This document shows, piece after piece, positions 53,275 to 61,326 of a stretch of 64,000 nucleotides of DNA. The position numbers and the translations under genes are program-made. How positions within the stretch are numbered: position 1 is the stretch's first letter; each line of letters opens with the position of its first letter. Under the pieces are notes generated by a model. It did no database searches. It worked only from the letters and a program-made list of their open reading frames with translations, and was not told the DNA's origin. The DNA lies in the NCBI GenBank assembly GCA_014800535.1, contig JAAVFW010000023.1, forward strand, positions 1 through 64,000. The letters run 5' to 3'. Source of the DNA: Bacteroidales bacterium. GTDB taxonomy: Bacteria; Bacteroidota; Bacteroidia; Bacteroidales; Muribaculaceae.

Positions 53275-53655
53275 TCATTCAATTACTTCCCATGTGCCGG
53301 ATTTTAGGTCTCCGACACGCTTGATACGGTTTTCGATCTTTAGAATGTCTATGAGTCTAAATAGTATTTGGCATGGAATATTCAAGGCCTTTGATATTTG
53401 AATGACGCTAACTCGCTTATTCATTCTCATCATTTTAATTACAGCTTCTTTTCGGTCGGATATCAACATCATTGAAGGCATCATTAGTGACAATCGTTTC
53501 GCTATTGGTGACATTATCGACATTCATTGTGAGCTCATGTATAGCCTCTGACGTTTTCTTTGTGTTGCCAGTGACTAACGTGCATTTCACTCTGTACATC
53601 TTCTATATCGCTGAGTAGTGATCGTATTTCGTCATTTGTCAGAGACATATCGTTC
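53275..53655 (-). pseudogene. Remnants of an AlbA_2/AAA-type ATP-binding protein
   Basis: Two fragments on the minus strand look like the ends of one decayed gene. At about 53652-53536 a short frame reads MSLTNDEIRSLLSDIEDVQS and stops after about 38 residues, resembling the start of AlbA_2 / divergent-AAA proteins. At 53523-53275 an 82-aa frame contains a winged-helix segment and ends KRVGDLKSGTWEVIE, resembling the C-terminus of the same family. The large middle, including the ATPase, is missing. The assignment rests on motif resemblance alone. Confidence 0.45.
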
Positions 53656-53693
53656 CTTTTCAGATTGTAAATTTACTCATAATTTGCAAATTA

Positions 53694-53772
53694 TGTTCTG
53701 GGTACTTGGATAAATTTTAAGCAAGTGAAATGCAATTGCTTAAAATTTAAATTTCAGTCTATGTCAGCGTGG
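53694..53772 (+). repeat. Degenerate copy of tRNA-Leu 3' end and terminator
   Basis: This stretch aligns with 50613-50693. Both have TGTTCTGGG (the tRNA acceptor end), ACTT.GATAAATT, an AAATT-type palindromic hairpin and TGTCA.CG in the same order at near-equal spacing, about 70 percent identical by eye. The tRNA body is absent, so it is not a tRNA gene. Confidence 0.5.
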
Positions 53773-53792
53773 ACGACAATAGAAGGTTAGGT

Positions 53793-54665
53793 CTACTCAT
53801 CCTCATAATAGTATGAGTAGTCGATGCCTTTCATGAACATCTCGCGGTCGTCAATCTTGTCGGTCAGCGCACCTTTCAGCAAAGACTTGATATGCGTTGA
53901 ATCCACCACGCTTTCACGCATTGCCGTCAGATATTCATTCTTATCAATTTGGCTCCAGTCGACGCAACGTTTCAATGAGCGACGAAGCATAAGGTCAAGC
54001 CATATCCGGGTGCTACGTCCGTTACCTTCCATAAATGGATGCACCACGTTCATCTCAACATACTTGTCTGCTATCTCGTCAAGTGTGTTTTCGGGCATTC
54101 CCTCAATGGTCGGTATGATCGTGGGGAAATGAAGACAGTTAGCAAATGTGAATCCACCCTTTGAGATATTCTTGTTTCTTATCTGTCCGGCAAATTCATA
54201 CAAGCCTCCAAACAGGTAGGCATGTATCTGTTGCAGACATTTCATACTACCAGGTTCAAGAGAGTTGAGTAATCCACTTTCAAATAAAGTGTATGCCTTC
54301 TTTCGGCTCTGACCGTCTATAGTATTGTCGCTGTAAGTGAACCAGTCAAGGAATTTGCTCGCACGATTGTTGGGATAATACTTGGCAAGAAGGATAATAT
54401 CGTCTGCTGAAAGAGCGTCGCTATTATATTGCTTGCCATCGGCAGCGACAATTTTCAGTTTGTGAGTGCCACTCACGAACTGAACGCCACCCTGTTTTAA
54501 CTTGCGCTTGAGCCAACGCCAATAGTTACCGGCTTTCGTATAGTCAGACTCATCATTGATAGCTCGCACGACGTCAGTAGCCGAAAACCACCAGCAGTTG
54601 TTCTCGTCATCCCAGACCGCCCTCACCTCGCGATCATTGAAAAACCGTATCGACTTCTTGCTCAT
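53793..54665 (-). CDS. Bro-N/Fic fusion protein, putative AMP-transferase
   Basis: A 290-aa protein. Residues 1-110 are a Bro-N-like head (VRAVWDDENNCWWFSATDVV), a phage-derived putative DNA-binding module. Residues 125-280 are a Fic domain with HPFMEGNGR at 209-217. The C-terminus SYYYEDE (284-290) resembles the class III inhibitory helix, (S/T)xxxE(G/N), but with Asp in place of Gly or Asn. The gene lies 89 bp after a 5'-nucleotidase gene on the same strand. Target and regulation are unknown. Confidence 0.88.
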   Translation of the reverse strand: MSKKSIRFFNDREVRAVWDDENNCWWFSATDVVRAINDESDYTKAGNYWRWLKRKLKQGGVQFVSGTHKLKIVAADGKQYNSDALSADDIILLAKYYPNNRASKFLDWFTYSDNTIDGQSRKKAYTLFESGLLNSLEPGSMKCLQQIHAYLFGGLYEFAGQIRNKNISKGGFTFANCLHFPTIIPTIEGMPENTLDEIADKYVEMNVVHPFMEGNGRSTRIWLDLMLRRSLKRCVDWSQIDKNEYLTAMRESVVDSTHIKSLLKGALTDKIDDREMFMKGIDYSYYYEDE

Positions 54666-54754
54666 ATATCTGGCGTCTTAGTTATACAATTTGATTAGAG
54701 ATTAGAGATCAGTTGAGACATCTCTATCCTCTGGTCGGCAGTATCTTGTTTGGT

Positions 54755-55681
54755 TTATTTGTTTGCCACACCAAATGGAATATGAACGGCAGGAATATCC
54801 TTTAGTTTCTCTAAGTGAACCATTTGATCGTCAAAGAAAATATGCGGTTTCAAAACGCCCAACACTCTGGATTTATCTATTCCTCCTAAAAAGAATACTT
54901 CATCAACCTCTACATTCATATCTCTCAAAGTGGTAACTACTCGCTCATGTGCGGGAGCATTACGGGCGGTAACTATAGAAGTTTTCAATAAAGGGACATA
55001 GTCATGTTCTCTTAATTGCTTTTTCCTCTCCATTCTCTGAAAAACGGCTATCTGTTTCAGCAATTCTCCGACAGGCCCTGAATGCAGAGGCGTCTCCGCA
55101 AGAGACCTTTCATGCTCATGGTACTTATTCATATCACCCTCTACTTCTTTATAGTAAGCCTCTGCAGAATCGTCACCAATTACACCGTCAAAATCAAATG
55201 AAACTCTTAATTCAGTATCATTTTCATCATCTGCAATATCTCCATTTATAACGGTTCCAGCAGCATAACCTGCGCTAATTGCAGCTTTTGTATCAGCTTC
55301 ATTATCTGATAGGAATAAAGCAGCGTTAAAAGAAGGGAGATATTGAAAATTAGGCTTACCGGATGAAAAGCAAGCCCTTGATATATCCAGTTTGTAGTGC
55401 TTGATGCTACGAAATGCTCTCAGCCCAGTTTCAGGGCTGTTTTTGGAAAATAAAACTACTTCAATCGGAGGATTTTCAGCGAAAGAATTATTAAGATACA
55501 ACAAACGTTTAATGAACGGGAAAGCCACTCCCTTTTCTAAAGGCGTATCGATTAGGGATGTTTGATATTTACGATATACTTCAACACCACTTTTGACAAA
55601 TATTTCATTTGACTCTCTCATGTCAAAGAGAGCACTTGAAGATACTGCTACAACAAATTTCTTTTCTATTGGGTAAGGCAT
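54755..55681 (-). CDS. 5'-nucleotidase, NT5C1-like
   Basis: A 308-aa cytoplasmic enzyme resembling the cytosolic 5'-nucleotidase 1 family, which dephosphorylates nucleoside monophosphates. Visible marks are the start KKFVVAVSSSALFDMRESNE, the acid-phosphatase DxD in RVSFDFDGVIGDDSAE, and the late IFFDDQMVHLEKLK. Its position between a hypothetical gene and a Fic gene in an island is unusual for a metabolic enzyme. A role in nucleotide depletion or in clearing Fic by-products is speculation. Confidence 0.82.
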   Translation of the reverse strand: MPYPIEKKFVVAVSSSALFDMRESNEIFVKSGVEVYRKYQTSLIDTPLEKGVAFPFIKRLLYLNNSFAENPPIEVVLFSKNSPETGLRAFRSIKHYKLDISRACFSSGKPNFQYLPSFNAALFLSDNEADTKAAISAGYAAGTVINGDIADDENDTELRVSFDFDGVIGDDSAEAYYKEVEGDMNKYHEHERSLAETPLHSGPVGELLKQIAVFQRMERKKQLREHDYVPLLKTSIVTARNAPAHERVVTTLRDMNVEVDEVFFLGGIDKSRVLGVLKPHIFFDDQMVHLEKLKDIPAVHIPFGVANK

Positions 55682-55722
55682 AGATTAATAACTATTTAAA
55701 TAAGTTAGTTGTAATGGTTAGA

Positions 55723-56364
55723 TTAACCAATGATTTCAACCTTAACTCCTAAATTTAGATGGGAGGCGATGGAGAGGATTTGTTTGCGTTTGGTGGCGGT
55801 GTCGGAGCATGTCATCAAAAGCCATCCGTTGCCGAGTGGCTTCTGTGCGGTCTGATATTTCTTATCCACTGTATTGCTGACGAGGGGAATTTTGTTGGCT
55901 ATTAAACCTACGGCTCGCACTTTGTCAACTCCGACTTTAAGGACAAACTTATGCAATGATTCCCATGCTGTCCGTTCTTCGATGATTGAGCCATCCGGCA
56001 TAGTTATCCTTAAGCGAGTGCGCGGATTTGTTACAACCTTCTTGCCTCCCTTTTTCTTCTCAGTGTGTTCTACAACCGGATCAGGTTTGATTTCCACAGC
56101 ATCGGGTAGGACATCGGCAATATTTCGTTTACGAGATAGGCTTACTTTAAGAGGTGCTCCGGGTACATAGTCAACGACCAAGACGAGTTCACGCTGAACC
56201 TGTGCCAAAGCCGGTTCAATTTTCTCTGTAAGGGTGGGGAGAATCTCGGTGCGAATGAGATCCTCTTCAAGTTTTGCGGCTTCCTGTTTCAGCCGTTCAT
56301 CAATAGGAAGATTAAGCTTGCGCAGATTCTCCATTGTGATATATAGTTCGCTTAGTGTTGACAT
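55723..56364 (-). CDS. Hypothetical protein, 213 aa
   Basis: A soluble protein with a helical N-terminal 65 residues and a Lys-rich linker (VVEHTEKKKGGKKVV). A C-terminal domain (RTRLRITMPDGSIIEERTAW, then LGNGWLLMTCSDTATKRKQI) suggests a small beta/alpha fold. I do not recognise the family. It leads a minus-strand run (this gene, 5'-nucleotidase, Fic) with gaps of 41 and 89 bp and is divergent from the invertase gene, so it may belong to the restriction island. Confidence 0.7.
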   Translation of the reverse strand: MSTLSELYITMENLRKLNLPIDERLKQEAAKLEEDLIRTEILPTLTEKIEPALAQVQRELVLVVDYVPGAPLKVSLSRKRNIADVLPDAVEIKPDPVVEHTEKKKGGKKVVTNPRTRLRITMPDGSIIEERTAWESLHKFVLKVGVDKVRAVGLIANKIPLVSNTVDKKYQTAQKPLGNGWLLMTCSDTATKRKQILSIASHLNLGVKVEIIG

Positions 56365-56454
56365 AATAACAGATATTATAGATTATATAGACTCTGACTA
56401 CTTTATGTAGTTTGTTTAGAAAGAGTAGCATCACAAAATTAGACATTTTTAAGA

Positions 56455-56492
56455 GAACTACCAAAAGCAATCTCGGTAGTTCTATAATTTTT
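56455..56492 (+). terminator. Hairpin with T tract upstream of invertase
   Basis: GAACTACC and GGTAGTTC (56455-56462 and 56475-56482) form a stem followed by TATAATTTTTTT. It could terminate or attenuate transcription reading toward the invertase. Confidence 0.55.
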
Positions 56493-56545
56493 TTGATAAA
56501 ATATTTGATGAGTATATTCATCTATAATTTTAGATTGAGTATATT

Positions 56546-56576
56546 ATAGTTCATACTTTAAGACAAAATGAACTAT
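56546..56576 (+). promoter_or_regulatory. Inverted repeat over invertase start codon
   Basis: ATAGTTCA (56546-56553) and TGAACTAT (56569-56576) are perfect inverted arms, and the second covers the ATG at 56575. It may be an operator or an RNA hairpin masking initiation. Confidence 0.5.
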
Positions 56577-57180
56577 GGTATATGGATACATACGAGTAAG
56601 TTCAGACAAACAGACTGTCGAGAACCAGCGTTTCGAGATAAATAATTTCTGCGAACGCGAGAATCTGACCATTGACGGTTGGATAGAGGAAACTATTTCC
56701 GGGACAAAAGCCTATAGTAAGCGTCAGCTCGGCGTACTTCTTAAACGCATTAAGAAGGATGATTTAATCATCTGCGCTGAGTTATCACGACTCGGTCGTA
56801 ACCTCTTCATGATTATGGAGATTCTTAACGTATGTATGACTAAAGAGGCGAAAGTCTGGACAATCAAGGACAATTATCGTCTTGGAGATGATATACAATC
56901 AAAGGTACTCGCTTTTGCCTTTGGTCTTTCGGCAGAAATAGAGAGAAACCTTATATCTCAGCGTACAAAAGAAGCTTTGGCTCGAAAAAGAGCAGAAGGA
57001 GTAACTCTCGGTCGACCAAAAGGACGCAGGAACTCACCTGATAAATATAAACTAAGTGGAAAAGAGACCCTAATTAGGGAATTGATTAATGCCGGAGTAT
57101 CGAAACGTAAAATTGCAAAAATTTGCAAGGTTGATAGGAATACCCTAGACAGATTCATCAAGTATATGGAGAGTAATTGA
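56575..57180 (+). CDS. Serine site-specific DNA invertase, Mpi family
   Basis: A 201-aa serine recombinase. The catalytic domain starts MVYGYIRVSSDKQTVENQRF with the nucleophile expected at Ser9, contains ELSRLGRN and EIERNLISQRTKEALARKRA, and the C-terminal domain is a helix-turn-helix (GVSKRKIAKICKVDRNTLDR). Mpi-type enzymes flip promoters or coding cassettes in Bacteroides. It lies directly beside recognition-domain cassettes and a methyltransferase fragment whose junctions are reciprocal products of an inversion, so it is the likely flipase of this locus. Its stop codon overlaps the TTG of the next frame (TTGA). Confidence 0.93.
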   Translation: MVYGYIRVSSDKQTVENQRFEINNFCERENLTIDGWIEETISGTKAYSKRQLGVLLKRIKKDDLIICAELSRLGRNLFMIMEILNVCMTKEAKVWTIKDNYRLGDDIQSKVLAFAFGLSAEIERNLISQRTKEALARKRAEGVTLGRPKGRRNSPDKYKLSGKETLIRELINAGVSKRKIAKICKVDRNTLDRFIKYMESN

Positions 57181-59210
57181 GCGATTTTGTTCAGCAAAAC
57201 GCCTCCACAGTAGATTTTGAATCTATTGGTTCTGATAGCTGGGTAATACTATCTCCGATAGAGATTAGTATAAAACGTAAGATAGAGTCTGTTGGTGTTC
57301 CATTGAAAGACTGGGATATCAAAATCTATCGTGGTGTTCTCACTGGATACAATGACGCATTTATCATTTCTACTGAAACTAGAGAGGATATTTTGAATAA
57401 TTGTGCATCCGAAGAAGAGCGTAAGCGCACTGAGGAATTAATACGACCCATTCTTCGTGGCCGTGACATCAAGCGTTACGGCTACGATTGGGCTGGATTA
57501 TACCTCATTGCAACATTTCCTTCGCGCCACTATAATATAGAGGAATATCCTGCTGTAAAGGAATATTTACTGTCGTTCGGTATGGAACGCTTGGAGCAGA
57601 CAGGTAAAGAATACATTATCGACGGACAAAAGGTCAAAGCGCGTAAAAAGACCAACAACAAGTGGTTTGAGACACAAGATAGCATCAGCTATTGGGACAA
57701 TTTTCTTGATGGTGTGCTCGAACCCCTTTTCTTTGAAGTGTTGAATACAGACAAACCCTATCGCACTGCTGTGGCTAAATCATTACCGGGTATTGATAAT
57801 ATTCCTTATCTTAATGGTGGGTTATTCGCTCGCGATGAGATTGATGAGCGCACATGTGTTTTCCCAGAGGATATATTTAAGCGACTTTTTGATTTTCTCG
57901 ATAGTTACAATTTCACAATCGATGAGAACGACACTGACGATGCTGAAATTGGTATCGATCCTGAAATGCTTGGTCGTATCTTTGAAAATCTTCTTGAAGA
58001 TAACAAAGATAAGGGCGCTTTCTATACTCCTAAAGAGATTGTAGATTATATGTGCCGCGAATCTATTATTGCATATCTTATCACTGGTATTCCGGAACGT
58101 TCTCATAAACTAATTCGAAATTTTGTTGAGACTCTTGACGCGTCAGACCTTGACGAAAAGCAGCGTTCATATATACGTAAACAACTCCAAACGGTAAAAA
58201 TTTGCGACCCGGCAATCGGTTCGGGCGCATTCCCAATGGGGCTTGTGAATCTTCTCTCAAAGCTATATGTAGCAATGAAAGCAGATACAGACACTGCAAA
58301 AATGAAACGCCATATTATGGAGCAAAACATATATGGTGTGGATATTGAACAGGGTGCTGTGGATATTGCTCGTCTCCGCTTTTGGCTTGCAATGATTGTT
58401 GAGGAAAAGGAGGCGATCCCATTGCCAAACTTACACTTTAAGATTATGCAAGGCAACTCGCTCCTTGAAAGTTATAATGGTGCTAACCTTGCAGACCTCA
58501 CCAAGATTAGCGGTCAGTCAAGCTTGTTCGATTCTGATAATTCTGAGCGAGAGGCGCTTATTTCATCTTTAAAATCTTATTACAAGACATCAGATCACGC
58601 AAAGCGCGATAAACTGTTTAACGACATAATTAATAATGTCCGTCGCCAGTTATTCGATAAAGGAATCACATTGCAGGCAGGAAAAGATCCATCCGCAAAT
58701 AGTGATTTTTTCCTGTGGCACACATGGTTTACAGATGTGTTTACATCCGGGGGCTTTGACATCGTCATCGGCAATCCCCCTTATATCCAATTGCAAAAGT
58801 CATTGGGTATAACTGCTATTGATAAGAAGGGGAAGGAATATGATATGAAGCTTGGCGATTTATATAAAGATGCCAACTTCGCAACCTTTGAGAAAACCGG
58901 TGATATTTATTGCCTATTCTACGAACTCGGCAATAAGATGTTGAAAGATGGAGGTCATCTGTGCTATATAACGTCAAATAAGTGGATGCGCGCTGGATAT
59001 GGCGAAAGACTGCGTTCATATCTTTCAAAGAGTACCAATCCTAAAATCCTTATTGATTTTGGTGGAATCCAAATTTTTGATAGCGCAACCGTAGACACAA
59101 ATATATTGCTAATCCAGAAAGCGAAAAATCAAAAATCTACGATGGCTGTAACGGCAAGTAAGCACGACAAAACTATCCTCAATAATTTGAGCCATTCTTC
59201 GTGGCCGTGA
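57177..59210 (+). pseudogene. Scrambled type IIG methyltransferase: recognition front half fused to catalytic domain
   Basis: A 677-codon frame from a TTG at 57177, made of displaced pieces. Residues 1-176 are the front half of a target-recognition domain (LKDWDIKIYRGVLTGYNDAF, RPILRGRDIKRYGYDW) ending SISYWDNF. Residues 177 onward are the middle of an Eco57I-like methyltransferase, starting LDGVLEPLFFEVLN. It has the SAM motif DPAIGSGAF and the catalytic NPPY (DIVIGNPPYIQLQ). The expected N-terminal part is missing; it lies on the opposite strand at 61324-60486. After NNLS the frame breaks into HSSWP and stops, because 266 bp of recognition domain are absent. As it stands the product is unlikely to be a working enzyme. 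One inversion could rebuild the N-terminal half. Confidence 0.8.
57448..57494 (+). repeat. 47-bp direct repeat, copy 1
   Basis: Identical to 59192-59238 and encoding the conserved ILRGRDIKRYGYDW segment of recognition domains. It lets front halves be exchanged or deleted by homologous recombination. Confidence 0.9.
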
Positions 59211-59238
59211 CATCAAGCGTTACGGCTACGATTGGGCT
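59192..59238 (+). repeat. 47-bp direct repeat, copy 2
   Basis: Partner of 57448-57494. Here it follows TTGAGC directly, whereas in copy 1 TTGAGC lies 266 bp farther upstream, so copy 2 carries an out-of-frame deletion of the recognition-domain front. Confidence 0.9.
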
Positions 59239-59796
59239 AATCTATGGCTCATCAACACCCATAACGGCATAAAAGGTAAACTTGATAGAATTCATATAGA
59301 AGATTATCCGGCAGTAAAGGCACACCTTGACCAATATTGGGATAAAATTTCCACTCGCGCAGATAAGGGTGACACCCCATACAATCTACGTAACTGCGCT
59401 TATTTGGACGATTTTAATAAGACACAAATAGTCTGGCTTGAACTAACTGATGAGCCTAAGTTTACTTTAGTAAACAAAATGGTTTCGCTGAATACAGTAT
59501 TCTTTATGACAGGTGAGCATTTACCACATATTTTAGGTCAACTCAATTCAAAACTAATTACATGGTATTTTCATAAGTGTCTCGGAGCTCGTTCTGGGGT
59601 TGGAACAAATAGATGGCTAAAATACACAATAGAACAGCTACCTTTGGCACCTTATGCAGAAGGGTATGGTGAAAAAGCACATATGTTGAATAAAAAATAT
59701 TCAGCAAATTGTGACGAAGTAGTTAATCATCTAACTTGCGGTCTATTCGGTTTAACAGAAACTGAGGAGGAATTTGTCAATCAATTCCATGTATAG
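59194..59796 (+). pseudogene. Target-recognition cassette, 5'-deleted
   Basis: The frame is open for 200 codons from ILRGRDIKRYGYDWANLWLI to a TAG at 59794-59796. It includes the standard back-half entry DDFNKTQIVWLELTDEPKF and the C-terminal FGLTETEEEFVNQ. It is a recognition domain of the type found at the C-terminus of Eco57I-like enzymes, but it is joined out of frame to the catalytic domain at 59192. It has no start codon of its own and is probably silent in this arrangement. Confidence 0.75.
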
Positions 59797-59822
59797 GACG
59801 ATTTTTCTAAGCCAAAAATCGT
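59795..59822 (+). repeat. 28-bp inverted repeat, left copy
   Basis: Begins AGGACGATTTTTCTAAGCC and encodes DDFSKPKIV. The exact reverse complement is at 60471-60498. It is the likely crossover site for a 648-bp invertible segment. Confidence 0.9.
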
Positions 59823-60180
59823 TTGGAAACGAATAGGCTCTATTCTGCGTTTCTCTTTTGATGATTCAGGATGTGTAGGACTGGATAGCACCTGTTTTGC
59901 AACCGGTACTGACTTACCATATTTAGTCTGCGTACTAAATTCAAAGATTGGCCACTACCTTCTAAAGGATTCTCCGAAAACTGGAACTGGAGATCTATTA
60001 ATAAGTGTACAAGCAATTGAACCACTTAAGATTCCTTTAATTTCCGATGGAGAACTCTATGTTGATTGGCTGCGTGAAATTCTAAATGGTTCTCTGTCAG
60101 CGGAAGACAGGGTGTTTACGTTATTGGCTGACTCCTATGGCTTCAATCAAGAAGAACGTGATTATATTTTGACGCAATAA
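59797..60180 (+). pseudogene. Silent recognition-domain back half
   Basis: An open frame of 127 codons with no start, beginning DDFSKPKIVWKRIGSI and ending FNQEERDYILTQ at a TAA. It is a back half of a recognition domain directly after another cassette. Through the shared 28-bp repeat it could be joined in frame to the minus-strand N-terminal domain by inversion. Its end overlaps the end of the minus-strand gene by 38 bp. Confidence 0.75.
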
Positions 60181-61324
60181 ACGAAATCTCCTCATGAGTG
60201 AAATTAAATGATTTATGCCAATGAGTCAATGATTTAGGCAGTTTAACACATTCAACAAACTGTCTCAACCAACGCCATCCGGTTTCATCAAACTTCGTAC
60301 ATATGACATCAAGTTGATAAAGAGAAACTGCCGAGTTCAAAAGTTCACATAATCTACCAAGTTCATCTATAGAAAGAACATCTGATGTTAAAATATATCC
60401 AGTATTTCCAAGAAACATTGCTTTATCATCTATTGCAAATGCAGTACCCTTACGGCACAGTTCTTGATATACGATTTTTGGCTTAGAAAAATCGTCCTTT
60501 TTATCGGAGTTCACAAAGAGGTCATGCATATACTGACGATTACCGTCAAGCCAACCTTTACGCTGCAGAAAGTAGAGGAATACTATCCGACCAAACATCT
60601 TTTTGATGTAGTCTCGTACCAGTTTATCATCCTTTTCAAAAGTGGATTGATATTGATAATTGGGCGTTCCAAGCTGTTTTTCTTCCCATTTACCCTTCTC
60701 CTTAACATATCGTTTTCCAGTGATATACTGCACAAAATCGGCATAGATGTCACGGTATTTAACGAAAAATTCATCACTAAGAGTGGCAACGGAGAATGCC
60801 TTTTCAAAGTCTTCATCATTTCGCGAGCTCTTAGCGAGCACGTCAAATCGTTCTGCAGCGGTACGCCCACGATAACCTTTGCCAAAAACGTAGGTATAGC
60901 GTTTGGCAGATGTTGTGTCTTTTAATGAATCACCTTTGTATGCGTAAGAGAATCTCCACTGCTTATTTGCAACATTCTCGTAATGGAATACAATCATGAG
61001 ATGCTGACGGTAGTCCATTATGGAACGGATAAGCTGCTGAATATTGACACGGGAACGCTCAATATTCTTTGAGTCATCAAGCGTAACGTCGAGTAGGGCT
61101 ATATTGCGAGCGTTGTAGTTCTTTTCTGTGAGATCGCCTATATACTTTATATGCTTAATACCGGCGTTCTTAGCTTTTTCGACATATTTTTCGTTTTCGG
61201 CAAGATCGTCGTTTATATATTCGATTTCATTGCCGAATATTGGCACAATAACATCAGCTATGAAACGGTCAGTTCCGGGATAGTCACTGTTAAATATCTT
61301 TTCTAACTTATGCTTGAGTTCCAT
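60143..61324 (-). CDS. Type IIG N-terminal domain fused to a recognition-domain back half, catalytic domain missing
   Basis: A 393-aa frame starting 2 bp after the helicase stop. Residues 1-279 match the N-terminal part of Eco57I-like restriction-modification proteins, ending VNSDKKDDF. A nuclease role for this part is likely by family but no clear motif is claimed here. Residues 280-393 are a recognition-domain back half (SKPKIVYQELCRKGTAFAID, ending FTHEEISFIASKYNHVLLD). The methyltransferase core that should lie between them is on the opposite strand at 57702-59192. The protein may be expressed with the helicase but cannot methylate. In a flipped arrangement a full enzyme of roughly 1000 aa would result. 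Confidence 0.78.
   Translation of the reverse strand: MELKHKLEKIFNSDYPGTDRFIADVIVPIFGNEIEYINDDLAENEKYVEKAKNAGIKHIKYIGDLTEKNYNARNIALLDVTLDDSKNIERSRVNIQQLIRSIMDYRQHLMIVFHYENVANKQWRFSYAYKGDSLKDTTSAKRYTYVFGKGYRGRTAAERFDVLAKSSRNDEDFEKAFSVATLSDEFFVKYRDIYADFVQYITGKRYVKEKGKWEEKQLGTPNYQYQSTFEKDDKLVRDYIKKMFGRIVFLYFLQRKGWLDGNRQYMHDLFVNSDKKDDFSKPKIVYQELCRKGTAFAIDDKAMFLGNTGYILTSDVLSIDELGRLCELLNSAVSLYQLDVICTKFDETGWRWLRQFVECVKLPKSLTHWHKSFNFTHEEISFIASKYNHVLLD
60471..60498 (-). repeat. 28-bp inverted repeat, right copy
   Basis: Exact reverse complement of 59795-59822, located inside the minus-strand gene at residues about 276-285. Confidence 0.9.
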
Positions 61325-61326
61325 AG

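Noticed and set aside
53694-53772. A second tRNA-Leu gene
   Set aside because: Only the last nine bases of the acceptor arm and the downstream hairpin are present.
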